Counted from the stretch's first letter, positions 6,883 through 15,253 are shown. The stretch: 18,824 bases of DNA from Sulfurimonas sp. (GCA_026988735.1 JALSKR010000081.1:1-18824); one strand, 5' to 3'. The notes: a model not told the origin generated them from the letters alone. Numbers and translations are program-made.

Positions 6883-8192
6883 AAATTCATTTTATCGGAA
6901 TCGGTGGCATAGGTATCTCAGGACTTGCGCAATATATGCATTTCAAAGGTCATGAGGTGAGCGGCTCTGATATCAAAGAAACTGTTATTACCAAAAAACT
7001 GCGTGAACTTGGTTTACATGTAACCATACCTCACTCTGGGGATGCTGTTACAAATCATGACTTGGTTGTACACTCTGCTATTATCCGTCCTGACAATCCT
7101 GAAATAATTGCCGCAAAAGAAAAAGGTATAGAAGTGCTTGCCCGCCGTGAAGCATTGACGAAAATTTTGCAGGACAAAAAAGTATACTCTGTTGCGGGAG
7201 CACATGGTAAAAGTACCACAACGGCTATTCTTGCCGCTATTATGAATGGTTCTGCAATCATAGGTGCAGAATCCAAAGAGTTTGGCTCAAACGTCCGTTA
7301 TGATGCCAAAAGTGATGTCATGATTTTTGAAGCCGATGAGAGTGACGGGAGTTTTATAAACTCAAATCCGCATTGTGCCATCGTCATTAATGCAGAACCT
7401 GAGCATATGGAATATTATGACTATAATTATGAAAGATTTTATGACTCTTACAAAACCTTTATAAATCTTGCACCACTCAAAGTTTTAAATGCTGAAGACC
7501 CGTTTTTAGCTACGCTTACTGATGAAATTGATGCCGAATGGCTCTATCCCAGCAAAGATATTCAAAACATAGAATTTGTTCTCATTGACAATCAGCCCCA
7601 TACCCGTTTTACCTTTCGTGATTTTGGCAGTTTTGATGTGTGGGGATTTGGCAAGCATATTGCCATTGATGCCTCCCTTGCCATACTTGCAGCACATAAA
7701 TCTATGAATATAGAGGATATTCGCAAAAACATCTTACATTTCAAAGGCATTAAAAAGCGTTTTGATATTGTCGGATTTGAGCATGACAGCGTCATTATAG
7801 ATGATTACGGACACCATCCGACAGAAATAAAAGCCACCTTTGAATCTGTCAAAGAGTATGCCATGCTCAAAGGTTTTGACAAAATTACCGCTATTTGGCA
7901 GCCACACAAATACTCAAGAACCATTGATAATTTAGAAGAGTTTATAAAATGTTTTGACGGGGCTGCCGAGCTTATCATACTCCCCGTATGGGCAGCAGGA
8001 GAAGCACCGCGTGATATAGATTTTCAAGAAAATTTCAAACATTACAACCTTACTATGGCGGACAAAATATCGCGTGCGAACAATACGATAAAAGTTATCA
8101 AAGATGATAAAAACTTAGAAACACTTGATAAAGGTCTCATCATAGGTTTTGGTGCCGGTGACATTACTTATCAAATAAGAGGCACACTGTAA
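6879..8192 (+). CDS. murC: UDP-N-acetylmuramate--L-alanine ligase MurC
   Basis: MurC adds L-alanine to UDP-MurNAc, the first amino acid of the peptidoglycan stem, using ATP in the cytoplasm. The 437-aa protein has the N-terminal Rossmann-like motif GIGGIGISG (residues 7-15), the ATP-binding loop GAHGKSTTT (107-115), the central FEADESDGSF and INAEPEHMEYYD motifs, and the C-terminal DDYGHHPTEI and WQPHKYSR motifs. These mark MurC rather than MurD, E or F. It is shorter than the E. coli enzyme, as usual in Campylobacterota. The start overlaps the preceding stop (ATGA), and the stop overlaps the next start (TAATG). It contains one TTACATGTAA site. Confidence 0.97.
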   Translation: MKIHFIGIGGIGISGLAQYMHFKGHEVSGSDIKETVITKKLRELGLHVTIPHSGDAVTNHDLVVHSAIIRPDNPEIIAAKEKGIEVLARREALTKILQDKKVYSVAGAHGKSTTTAILAAIMNGSAIIGAESKEFGSNVRYDAKSDVMIFEADESDGSFINSNPHCAIVINAEPEHMEYYDYNYERFYDSYKTFINLAPLKVLNAEDPFLATLTDEIDAEWLYPSKDIQNIEFVLIDNQPHTRFTFRDFGSFDVWGFGKHIAIDASLAILAAHKSMNIEDIRKNILHFKGIKKRFDIVGFEHDSVIIDDYGHHPTEIKATFESVKEYAMLKGFDKITAIWQPHKYSRTIDNLEEFIKCFDGAAELIILPVWAAGEAPRDIDFQENFKHYNLTMADKISRANNTIKVIKDDKNLETLDKGLIIGFGAGDITYQIRGTL

Positions 8193-8521
8193 TGGCATAC
8201 ATTTATGGTTTAATTATAGTAACACTGTTGTTTGCGGCACTGCATTACTTTACGGAACTTGATAAATTTCAAAAACTTCTTATCGGAGCTGTACTGCTCG
8301 TTATCATACTTGGTGCCGTAGCCTACAACCAATACAATAAGATGCAAAGAGAAAAAATGCTCAATGCCATTATAAAATACAAACAGGGAAAAACCATTAC
8401 ATGTAACGGTGTTGATGTTAATGCAAGCATATACTCTCTAAGCATCGGAACCTACACCTTCATAGGCAAAAAAAATACACCCCATTATGCAGAGATGATT
8501 AGTGCGAGCGACTGTGAATAA
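8192..8521 (+). CDS. Small membrane protein with two N-terminal helices, between murC and mutS2
   Basis: This 109-aa protein has two hydrophobic segments at about residues 2-18 and 29-46, followed by a soluble domain. The domain contains two cysteines, in ITCNGVDVNA and at the end in SASDCE. If the domain faces the periplasm, the cysteines could form a disulfide, but topology is not certain. A small membrane gene occupies the same place in C. jejuni (Cj1053c, as I recall), so it is probably conserved across the phylum with unknown role. The ATG overlaps the murC stop (TAATG). mutS2 begins inside its 3' end. One TTACATGTAA site covers its Thr-Cys-Asn codons. Confidence 0.8.
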   Translation: MAYIYGLIIVTLLFAALHYFTELDKFQKLLIGAVLLVIILGAVAYNQYNKMQREKMLNAIIKYKQGKTITCNGVDVNASIYSLSIGTYTFIGKKNTPHYAEMISASDCE

Positions 8522-10736
8522 GACAGATAAAACTTCCAAAATTCATACCTTAATCCATCAGCTTGATTTAGTTGAGCACATAGAGCAGTTTAAAAGCTTC
8601 TTTGCTCGTGAAGACTCTCTTTACATAGAGGGTGATCAGGAACTGCATTTTCGCTATATAAAAGAGTTGGACAAACTGGAGTTCAAGGCACCTCCAAAAG
8701 TAAGTGACTTTTTTGACATCAAAGGACATTTAAAAAAGCATGGTATTCTGAATTTTGAACAGATTTTTGAGATTGTCAAGATTGTACGCTATTTTCGCTA
8801 TTTTAAAAACCGTGAACTTGAAGGTCTTATCGGTGAATGGATGCAAAAAATCATCATTCCCGAGCAGTTTTTAGAAATAGAAAAATATTTTACCCATGAG
8901 GGGAAATTTGAAGAAAATTTAGATGAAAATCTTTTTCGACTCAGCCAAAGAATACAAGAACACAAAAACAATATCTCCGGTGCGCTTAAAAGAATGATGT
9001 CAAGCTCAAAACTTGCAGGATATCTTGTCGATACACAGATTCACTTTATGAATAACGAAGAGTGTCTGCTTGTTCGCGGCGGATTTAACCATGTCCTCAA
9101 AGGTGCCATACTTGGCAGAAGTACGGGTGGCTTTTTTTATGTTGCACCTGATAGCATACTTAAATCTAAGGAACAAATTCGCTTTATAGAACAAGAGCGT
9201 GAAGCGATTTTTTATGAATATTCCAAAGAGTTTTCAAAAAAACTCTCAGAACTCCAGCCTTTTATCAACTTCATAGACAAAGAGTTTACAAAGTTTGACA
9301 ACTATCAGGCACGGGTACTCTTTGCAAAAAGCAAAGACCTGCAACTCATAAAAAGCAAAAAAGATACAAAAATAGTGCTAAACAACTTCATCCACCCTGC
9401 TCTGCATAATGCAAAACCAATCAATGTTGATTTTTCTAAAAACATCCTCATGGTTACAGGTGTCAATGCCGGTGGTAAAACGATGCTTTTAAAATCAATC
9501 TTAGCCTCTGCATTTATGGCAAAGTACATTATACCGATGAAACTGAATGAAACAAAGTCGCATATCGGTAATTTTAAAGCTATTGAAGCCATTATAGATG
9601 ATCCGCAAAATGTAAAAAATGACATCTCTACCTTTGCAGGAAGAATGCAACAGTTTTCTCGAATATTTGAGTATAAATCCGCTCTTATCGGTGTCGATGA
9701 GATAGAACTCGGAACAGATTCTGACGAAGCGGCAGCCCTTTTTAAAGTCATACTTGATGATCTCATCAGACGCGGACAAAAAGTCGTTGTGACAACCCAC
9801 CACAAACGCCTTGCCGCATTAATGGCTGATCGTGATGATGTAGAACTTATGGCTGCTATTTATGATGAAGAGCAGCGAAAGCCGACCTATGAATTTATGC
9901 AGGGCATCATCGGAAAAAGTTACGCTTTTGAAACAGCAAGTCGATATGGAATTTCTAACAACATTGTCAATGAAGCCAAAAAAGTGTACGGTGACAACTC
10001 TGAAAAACTTTCACTCTTAATTGAGCGAGGCTCACAACTTGAGCGTGAACTCAAACAAAAACATCAAAAAGTCGATGCAAAACTCGATGAAATCTATAAA
10101 AAAGAGCATGCACTCAAAGAGCAAAAAGAGCAACTCCTGCGTGAACTTGAAAAAGAAAAAGCGGCACTCAAACACTCTTATGATGTTGCCATAAATGAAG
10201 CAAAAAATGCTGCTCGCGCAGGTGATGTTAAAGAGATCCATCGTGCGATGAACAAAGCAAACAAAAAACTGCCAAAACAGATACAAACACAAGACAAAAG
10301 AGAGATAGAGTTCAAAGTCGGTGACAAAGTAAAATACCACTCGCAAAAAGGGACTATAGTTTCTATGAAAGGCAAAAACGAAGCCACCATAGAAGTTGAT
10401 GGTATGCGTGTGCGTGTAAAAACAAAACATCTCAAACATACCCAAATCATCAAACAAAAACCGACAACAAATCTTAACTTACATGTAGAAAAAAAAGCAG
10501 GACTCAAATGTGACCTGCACGGTCTGCGAGCCGATGAAGCCTGTGAAGTTTTAGACAAATTTTTAAGTGATGCGCTGATAAACGGTTGGGATGAAGTCAT
10601 AGTCTATCACGGCATAGGTACGGGCAAACTCTCTTATGCCGTCAAAGAGTTTTTAAAACGCCACCCACGAGTGAAAAAATTTGAAGATGCACCGCAACAT
10701 ATGGGTGGATTTGGGGCAAAGGTCGTGACTCTCTAA
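8502..10736 (+). CDS. mutS2: Endonuclease MutS2
   Basis: MutS2 is a MutS homologue without the mismatch-recognition domain. In H. pylori it suppresses recombination and acts in oxidative DNA damage repair. This 744-aa protein has the core and lever domains, then the ATPase with Walker A GVNAGGKT (320-327) and Walker B acidic pair (Asp399-Glu400). A long charged coiled coil spans about 500-595, and a C-terminal Smr nuclease domain has DLHG (671-674) and GIGTGKL (704-710). All expected domains are present. The start is a GTG at 8502, or the GTG at 8514; both overlap the upstream gene, and neither has a strong ribosome binding site. Its stop overlaps the next start (TAATG). Confidence 0.95.
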   Translation: MRATVNKTDKTSKIHTLIHQLDLVEHIEQFKSFFAREDSLYIEGDQELHFRYIKELDKLEFKAPPKVSDFFDIKGHLKKHGILNFEQIFEIVKIVRYFRYFKNRELEGLIGEWMQKIIIPEQFLEIEKYFTHEGKFEENLDENLFRLSQRIQEHKNNISGALKRMMSSSKLAGYLVDTQIHFMNNEECLLVRGGFNHVLKGAILGRSTGGFFYVAPDSILKSKEQIRFIEQEREAIFYEYSKEFSKKLSELQPFINFIDKEFTKFDNYQARVLFAKSKDLQLIKSKKDTKIVLNNFIHPALHNAKPINVDFSKNILMVTGVNAGGKTMLLKSILASAFMAKYIIPMKLNETKSHIGNFKAIEAIIDDPQNVKNDISTFAGRMQQFSRIFEYKSALIGVDEIELGTDSDEAAALFKVILDDLIRRGQKVVVTTHHKRLAALMADRDDVELMAAIYDEEQRKPTYEFMQGIIGKSYAFETASRYGISNNIVNEAKKVYGDNSEKLSLLIERGSQLERELKQKHQKVDAKLDEIYKKEHALKEQKEQLLRELEKEKAALKHSYDVAINEAKNAARAGDVKEIHRAMNKANKKLPKQIQTQDKREIEFKVGDKVKYHSQKGTIVSMKGKNEATIEVDGMRVRVKTKHLKHTQIIKQKPTTNLNLHVEKKAGLKCDLHGLRADEACEVLDKFLSDALINGWDEVIVYHGIGTGKLSYAVKEFLKRHPRVKKFEDAPQHMGGFGAKVVTL

Positions 10737-11923
10737 TGGCAAAAACAGTTGCAATCATCGGAGGCGGTGCAAGCGGACTTGCATGTGCTATATTTTGTGC
10801 AAAAGCAGGTTTACATGTAACACTGTTTGAGCAAAATGACAAATGTGCAAAAAAAATCCTTGTTTCGGGAAATGGTCGCTGTAACATTACAAACAAAAGT
10901 TTACATGTAAGCGATTATTTCTCACAAAATCCACCCTTTGTAGAATATGCTCTGAAAAATTTCGGTTTTAAAGAGTTTGAAAAATTCACTGCATCTATAG
11001 GTTTAGTGTTGCATGTAACGAATGACGGCAGAGCCTATCCGCTGAGCAATGAAGCAAAAAGTGTTGCCAGAATTTTTGAAGAATACGCAAGAGACCTCGG
11101 CGTTATTTTTCACACACAAGAAAAAATAACGGATATAAAAAAACTCACGCAAAAGTATAACAGTGTGGTTGTGGCAAGCGGTTCGCGTGCAGCTTCACAT
11201 CTTGGCGGTAATGCCGATGCCGAAGCTTTTGCCAAAGTTTTCGGACACACAATCATTGAAGCCTACCCCTCTTTGGTGCAACTGCATCTTGCATCCAAAA
11301 CAGCCCATAAAATGAGCGGAACAAAACTGAGTGCCGAAGTTACTCTGCTAATCAATCATCAAAAAGAGCTTACATGTAACGGTGATGTTCTTTTTACAAA
11401 CTACGGTGTTTCCGGTTTTGCGATTTTAGATATTTCCCAAAGAGCGAGCGAGGCACTTTTGTCATACCAAGCCGTTTCACTTTCCATTAATCTGCTGCCG
11501 GAATTTACTGCCCAAAAACTCTCTGCACATCTCTTACATGTAAAGAAGAATATGGCAGATTTTACTGTTTTAGATATTTTAGTCGGTCTGCTTCCGCTAA
11601 AAATTGCAAACGGTATATTGACTGACTTACATCTAAACCCGCAGAGTAAAGAGATAGACACAAAACTCTCTAAAAAAATAGCAAATCTTATACTCAACTG
11701 GCGTTTTGAAGTGACGGACACCCATGGATTCAGACATGCCGAAGTCAGCGGTGGAGGAATAAATACACAAGAGATCAATCCAAAAACTTTTGAATCCTAC
11801 AAAAAGAGAAACCTCTACTTCATCGGTGAATGTCTCGATGTAGTCGGAAGACGCGGTGGATATAACTTTGCCTTTGCCTGGGCAAGTGCTTATACGGCTG
11901 CAAAAGCTATAAGCACAAATTAA
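10736..11923 (+). CDS. BaiN/YhiN (HI0933)-family FAD-dependent oxidoreductase
   Basis: This 395-aa flavoprotein begins with the FAD dinucleotide-binding motif GGGASG (residues 9-14). The family-specific KKILVSGNGRCNITN follows, and near the C-terminus GECLDVVGRRGGYNFAFAWAS closes the FAD site. This is the HI0933/YhiN family, whose BaiN member acts on bile acids in gut clostridia; the natural substrate in most bacteria is unknown. It is the last gene of the operon and is translationally coupled to mutS2 (TAATG). It is unusually rich in the TTACATGTAA palindrome, with four exact copies and one near copy. No transmembrane segment or signal peptide is visible. Confidence 0.88.
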   Translation: MAKTVAIIGGGASGLACAIFCAKAGLHVTLFEQNDKCAKKILVSGNGRCNITNKSLHVSDYFSQNPPFVEYALKNFGFKEFEKFTASIGLVLHVTNDGRAYPLSNEAKSVARIFEEYARDLGVIFHTQEKITDIKKLTQKYNSVVVASGSRAASHLGGNADAEAFAKVFGHTIIEAYPSLVQLHLASKTAHKMSGTKLSAEVTLLINHQKELTCNGDVLFTNYGVSGFAILDISQRASEALLSYQAVSLSINLLPEFTAQKLSAHLLHVKKNMADFTVLDILVGLLPLKIANGILTDLHLNPQSKEIDTKLSKKIANLILNWRFEVTDTHGFRHAEVSGGGINTQEINPKTFESYKKRNLYFIGECLDVVGRRGGYNFAFAWASAYTAAKAISTN

Positions 11924-11950
11924 AACATAAACAGATAAACTGTTCTTATA

Positions 11951-12083
11951 TTAAACCCAAATTATGCAATAGAAAATTAAAAAGATTACCTATCATTGCA
12001 CTCAAGGCACATTCATTAAAAATTTACACCACCAATAAGGTGGCTTAATATTTTTAATTTTCTACTACATAATTTGGGTTAAA
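11951..12083. repeat. 133-bp element with long terminal inverted repeats (MITE-like)
   Basis: The left arm (11951-11988) and right arm (12046-12083) are inverted copies matching at 34 of 38 positions by hand alignment. The outer block AACCCAAATTATG pairs exactly with CATAATTTGGGTT. The 57-base core holds a further small hairpin, CCACC-AATAA-GGTGG (12029-12043). There is no coding capacity. The size, arms and AT-rich character suggest a MITE derived from an insertion sequence, though no clear target duplication flanks it. It fills most of the gap between the flavoprotein gene and lemA. Its right edge ends one base before AAGGA (12085-12089), the lemA ribosome binding site. In RNA it would form a very strong hairpin and could end the upstream transcript or affect lemA translation. 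Confidence 0.8.
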
Positions 12084-12096
12084 AAAGGATAGTTTC

Positions 12097-12654
12097 ATGT
12101 CAACACCCCTTATAATTTTTATAGTTCTTGCAATAGTTTTGGTACTGATGTACAACTCCCTTGTAGCAAAGAAAAATCAGGTAGAAAATATCTTTGCTTC
12201 AGTCGATACTCTTTTGAAAAAACGTTATGACTTGATACCAAACCTTGTAACATCTGTAAGCAAATATATGGAGCATGAGAAATCTCTGCTTGAAGATATA
12301 ACAAAACTGCGTTCAGAGGCAAACAAAACAAACCTAAGTGACAAAGAAAAAATAGATTTAGACAAAAAAATGAGTTCTGCGCTTGGCTCTATAATGATTG
12401 CAGTTGAAAACTATCCTGAGCTTAAAGCCAACGAAAATGTTTTGCATCTGCAACACTCACTCAACGAAGTAGAGGCTCAGATTTCAGCAGCGCGTCGTGC
12501 TTACAATCAAGCCGTGACAGATTATAACAATGCGCTTGAGCAGATTCCTACAAACATGATGGCGAGTATGATGGGTTACACCAGAAAAGATGTTTTTGTC
12601 ATCAGTGAAAATGAGCGAAAAAATGTCAATGTTAAAGAGTTGTTTAACCAGTAG
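12097..12654 (+). CDS. lemA: LemA family protein
   Basis: LemA proteins are small, N-terminally anchored coiled-coil proteins of unknown biochemical role, common in bacteria. This 185-aa member has a membrane anchor at residues 4-20 and then the diagnostic block NSLVAKKNQVENIFASVDTLLKKRYDLIPNLV. The helical body ends with ISAARRAYNQAVTDYNNALEQIP. An AAGGA ribosome binding site sits 7 bases before the ATG, directly beside the inverted-repeat element. It is immediately followed by a DUF3137 gene, a frequent pairing. Its promoter was not identified with confidence; a CATAAT inside the right arm of the element is a possible -10 box. Confidence 0.93.
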   Translation: MSTPLIIFIVLAIVLVLMYNSLVAKKNQVENIFASVDTLLKKRYDLIPNLVTSVSKYMEHEKSLLEDITKLRSEANKTNLSDKEKIDLDKKMSSALGSIMIAVENYPELKANENVLHLQHSLNEVEAQISAARRAYNQAVTDYNNALEQIPTNMMASMMGYTRKDVFVISENERKNVNVKELFNQ

Positions 12655-13617
12655 ATGAAAAGCCTCAGTGAGTTAACCGATTATTATTATAAAACGCTCT
12701 ACCCTGTTTTGGAAGAACTTGAAAATGAAAGAGCAAAACTCAAAAAACAAATTATAAATATCGCAACAATCTATACCGTTGTTTTTGTTTTTTTAGCTTT
12801 TCTTCTTTTAAAAAATATTCATAATACAGAGGCATATGTTTTTTCAGCTATTGCCTACATTGCCATCGGAGCAGGCATATACAAATACCTCATCAAAGAC
12901 TATACTGCCCAGTTTAAAAGCCTTATCATTGAGCCACTCATCAAAGAAATAGATAAAAATCTCAGTTATATGCCAAATGCCCATATTGCAAAAGAAAATT
13001 TTACCCGATCAAGACTTTTTACGACACATCCCGACAAACTTGGAGGAAATGATTACATCCGTGGTAAAATTGACGGTATAAAAATAGAACTTTCCGACTT
13101 GCATGCCCAAAAAAAGCATAAAGATTCCAAAGGCAGAACAAGCTGGAGCACGATATTTCAAGGGCTTTTTATAGTTTGTGAATTTAACAAACACTTAAAA
13201 TCCCAAACAGTGATTCTCCCCGACAGCGCGCAAAATGCTTTTGGTACGCTCATAGGAAACTGGCTGCAGGCAAACAATATAAGCAGAAATGAACTTGTAA
13301 AAATGGACAATGTAGCATTTGAAAAAGAGTTTGTCGTCTACTCAAATGACCAAATCGAAGCCCGCTACATACTGACACATACGCTTATGAGCAAACTTTT
13401 AAATTTCAAAAAGAAATCAAAACACCCCCTGTATATCTCTTTTTTAGGCGGTAAAATCTATATGGCAATTGAATATAACAAAGATCTTTTTGAACCATCT
13501 GTTTTTCATTCACTATTAGAGTATAAAATAGCGATGGAATATATTCAAACCCTGCACTTGGCACTGGGAATTGTCCAAGAGTTGCAACTCAATCAAAAAT
13601 TATGGAGTAAACGATGA
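12655..13617 (+). CDS. DUF3137 domain membrane protein
   Basis: This 320-aa protein has two membrane helices at about residues 33-54 and 58-77 after a cytoplasmic N-terminus. A long soluble domain of DUF3137 type follows, with LGGNDYIRGKIDGIKIELSDLHA and TIFQGLFIVCEFNKHLKSQTVILPD as the recognisable parts. The function of the family is unknown, but it often follows lemA, as here, with no space between the lemA stop and this ATG. A joint role at the inner membrane is inferred from that pairing. Its stop overlaps the next start (ATGA). Confidence 0.85.
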   Translation: MKSLSELTDYYYKTLYPVLEELENERAKLKKQIINIATIYTVVFVFLAFLLLKNIHNTEAYVFSAIAYIAIGAGIYKYLIKDYTAQFKSLIIEPLIKEIDKNLSYMPNAHIAKENFTRSRLFTTHPDKLGGNDYIRGKIDGIKIELSDLHAQKKHKDSKGRTSWSTIFQGLFIVCEFNKHLKSQTVILPDSAQNAFGTLIGNWLQANNISRNELVKMDNVAFEKEFVVYSNDQIEARYILTHTLMSKLLNFKKKSKHPLYISFLGGKIYMAIEYNKDLFEPSVFHSLLEYKIAMEYIQTLHLALGIVQELQLNQKLWSKR

Positions 13618-14132
13618 AATTAAAACTAACACTGGCAACGCTTTTAGCTACACTCAACTTATATGCACTGACAGTTGGCGAAGTTCCAAAAAATGTTGTT
13701 ATAGACAAAGATAATGGAGGACTCGTCAAAGGCGGTGCCTGGAACTCAAATATGCTCAAAGACAAAGTATATGTAATGTTTTATGTTGATCCGGATGAAA
13801 AAGATGTAAACGAAGCGTTTTCACAGGCACTCAAGAAAAAAGAGTATAGAAAAAAAGGCGATTTTGGCAGTATAGCCATCATCAATATGGCAGCAACATG
13901 GAAACCAAATTTTGCTATTGAGGCTATTTTAAAAGGCAAACAAAAAGAGTTCCCAAAAACAATTTATGTAAAAGACAAAGAAAAAGTTTTAGTACACGAA
14001 TGGGAATTAGGTGATGATGCCTCAAATATTGTCATTTTTGACAAAACCGGCAAAGTTCTTTTTTATAAATCAGGAAAGATGAATGCAGAAGATACACAAA
14101 AAGCTTTTAAAATAATCGAGGCTAATATATAA
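13614..14132 (+). CDS. YtfJ-like secreted thioredoxin-fold protein
   Basis: The 172-aa product starts with a Sec signal peptide (about 1-18, cleavage after LYA), so it should be periplasmic. The mature part resembles the YtfJ family: VGEVPKNVVIDKDNGG, then GAWNSNMLKDKVYVMFYVDPDEKDVNE, and the later NIVIFDKTGKVLFYKSGKM. This pattern looks like a thioredoxin fold without a CXXC active site, so redox catalysis is unlikely. Family function is unknown. It is coupled by a 4-base overlap to the DUF3137 gene and lies 2 bases before the next gene. Confidence 0.75.
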   Translation: MKLKLTLATLLATLNLYALTVGEVPKNVVIDKDNGGLVKGGAWNSNMLKDKVYVMFYVDPDEKDVNEAFSQALKKKEYRKKGDFGSIAIINMAATWKPNFAIEAILKGKQKEFPKTIYVKDKEKVLVHEWELGDDASNIVIFDKTGKVLFYKSGKMNAEDTQKAFKIIEANI

Positions 14133-14134
14133 AA

Positions 14135-14914
14135 ATGCAAAACGAAACAACAATACTCTCACTCAGCCTCAAGGATCTGTTTACAAAAAAAATGCTGATG
14201 TACTCCATCATGCCTTTCATCATCAGTATGATAGTTTTATACATTCTTTTTTTCATAGTTGCAGGTTTGGGAGTTGACCAACTTACAACAATGGAAGTGC
14301 AAAGTACACAGACTACTATACAAAACGGCATACCCCATACAGAGAGTTTTCAGGCTACTCTAGCCGGTACAGGCATCATGAAATTTCTAATGAGCAGTGC
14401 GCTGACATCATGGATAGCCACTTTTTTGATTTATACCATAGGCGGACTGATGACGCTGTATGCGTCTATATTTGTAGCCTTGCTTATCATTGGGTTTTTA
14501 ACACATGCAATTTTAAAAGAGGTGCAACAAAGACACTATCCTGATATAGAGATGATAGGCTATTCAAATGCCATTGAAGGAATTTTTTTCACACTCAAAT
14601 GGATACTTATCATGATCATACTTTTTTTGGTTTTCATCCCTTTGTACTTTATACCAATCATCAATATAATCGCTTTTAATTTCCCTCTGCATTACTTTTT
14701 TCATAAAATGATGACCTATGATGTCTCTTCTGCCATATGTACAAAAGAAGAAGCAATGGAAATCAGCTTTTTTCATGGAAGTACATTACGACTAAAAACA
14801 CTGGCATTATACCTGCTGTCACTCATTCCATTTGTAATCTTCTTTGCATCAGTATTTTATGTAATATATCTGGGACACAGTTATTTTATAGAGGTCAGAA
14901 AGCTTAGGAACTGA
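14135..14914 (+). CDS. EI24 domain membrane protein (CysZ-like)
   Basis: This 259-aa protein has several hydrophobic segments, at about residues 20-46, 85-100, 104-125, 147-180 and 222-250. It carries features of the EI24/CysZ family: an N-terminal LSLKDLF before the first helix, and FNFPLHYFFHKMMTYDVSS after the paired helices. CysZ imports sulfate in other bacteria, but the epsilonproteobacterial members are not shown to do so, and no sulfate genes are nearby. It is the last gene of the lemA operon, starting 2 bases after the preceding stop. Confidence 0.75.
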   Translation: MQNETTILSLSLKDLFTKKMLMYSIMPFIISMIVLYILFFIVAGLGVDQLTTMEVQSTQTTIQNGIPHTESFQATLAGTGIMKFLMSSALTSWIATFLIYTIGGLMTLYASIFVALLIIGFLTHAILKEVQQRHYPDIEMIGYSNAIEGIFFTLKWILIMIILFLVFIPLYFIPIINIIAFNFPLHYFFHKMMTYDVSSAICTKEEAMEISFFHGSTLRLKTLALYLLSLIPFVIFFASVFYVIYLGHSYFIEVRKLRN

Positions 14915-15060
14915 CTCCTTTAAGCAACACTATTTGTGTGAAGTGAAAAAAACATTAGAAACTTTACTGACTGCATTAGAACATGGAAAGATTATAATAC
15001 AATGTGACAGCAATACAAAATATTATAATTAACTCAAAAAAAATATATATACCTTTATTT
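14915..15060. other. AT-rich intergenic region with a doubtful 29-codon frame
   Basis: No gene is well supported. A frame from GTG 14943 to the stop at 15030-15032 encodes about 29 residues (VKKTLETLLTALEHGKIII...), with plausible codons but no ribosome binding site. It may be the end of a lost gene. No terminator for the lemA operon is obvious. Confidence 0.3.
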
Positions 15061-15069
15061 TGCTATAAT
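15061..15069 (+). promoter_or_regulatory. Extended -10 promoter (TGC-TATAAT) of the second TA locus
   Basis: TG at 15061-15062 followed by TATAAT at 15064-15069 is a consensus extended -10 element. It lies 28 bases before the antitoxin ATG at 15098. It rules out the upstream ATG at 15068, which would lie within the promoter. Confidence 0.55.
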
Positions 15070-15097
15070 GATGTTACATATAAAATTGGAGTTTATT

Positions 15098-15253
15098 ATG
15101 TTGGTTTTAAAACAAGAAGAATTATTTGATGAGATAGATGCACTTTGGACAAAGGAAGCAAGCAAAAGAAAAACTGAAATTGATACAAATAGTGTATCTC
15201 TTATTGATGGAGATGAAGTTTTTCAAAAAATTGCAAAAAGATTAAATTCATAA
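15098..15253 (+). CDS. Short addiction-module antitoxin (Unstab_antitox / TIGR02574-like)
   Basis: The 51-residue product (MLVLKQEELFDEIDALW...) carries the C-terminal signature of the addiction-module family: ALWTKEASKRKTEID, then SLIDGDEVFQKI. Family members are usually about 70-80 aa, so this copy lacks most of the N-terminal region. The start at 15098 is chosen because GGAG lies 6 bases upstream and the longer frame from 15068 overlaps the promoter. The family normally pairs with a ParE/RelE toxin starting at the antitoxin stop. Here the toxin gene follows directly at 15254 but is broken, so this antitoxin is an orphan. Confidence 0.65.
   Translation: MLVLKQEELFDEIDALWTKEASKRKTEIDTNSVSLIDGDEVFQKIAKRLNS

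Larger units (their letters stand above)
5880..11543. repeat. Iterated palindrome TTACATGTAA, seven exact copies
   Basis: Exact copies lie at 5880-5889, 7014-7023, 8397-8406, 10811-10820, 10901-10910, 11370-11379 and 11534-11543. Near copies occur at 10479 (TTACATGTAG) and 11010 (TTGCATGTAA), and further off at 16132 (ATACATGTAA). All exact copies are inside coding regions: dapC, murC, the 109-aa gene, and four in the flavoprotein gene. They are read in two codon phases, giving Leu-His-Val in five and Thr-Cys-Asn in two, so amino acid conservation alone does not explain them. A random AT-rich sequence of this size should have well under one. Confidence 0.85.

Noticed and set aside
10032..10600. 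Long antisense open frames within mutS2
   Set aside because: They mirror the Lys/Glu-rich coiled coil and Smr part of mutS2, read as Phe/Leu-rich shadow proteins without start signals.
11930..11944. AACAG-ATAAA-CTGTT hairpin after the flavoprotein gene as a terminator
   Set aside because: The stem has only five pairs, mostly A-T, with no T-run after it; the neighbouring 133-bp element is a far better candidate.
14943..15032. Small gene of 29 codons (VKKTLETLLTALEHGK...)
   Set aside because: It has no ATG, no ribosome binding site and no family I recognise; it is kept only as a possible remnant in the intergenic entry.
15068..15097. Longer start for the short antitoxin at ATG 15068
   Set aside because: That ATG overlaps the consensus TATAAT at 15064-15069, while ATG 15098 has GGAG in the right place.
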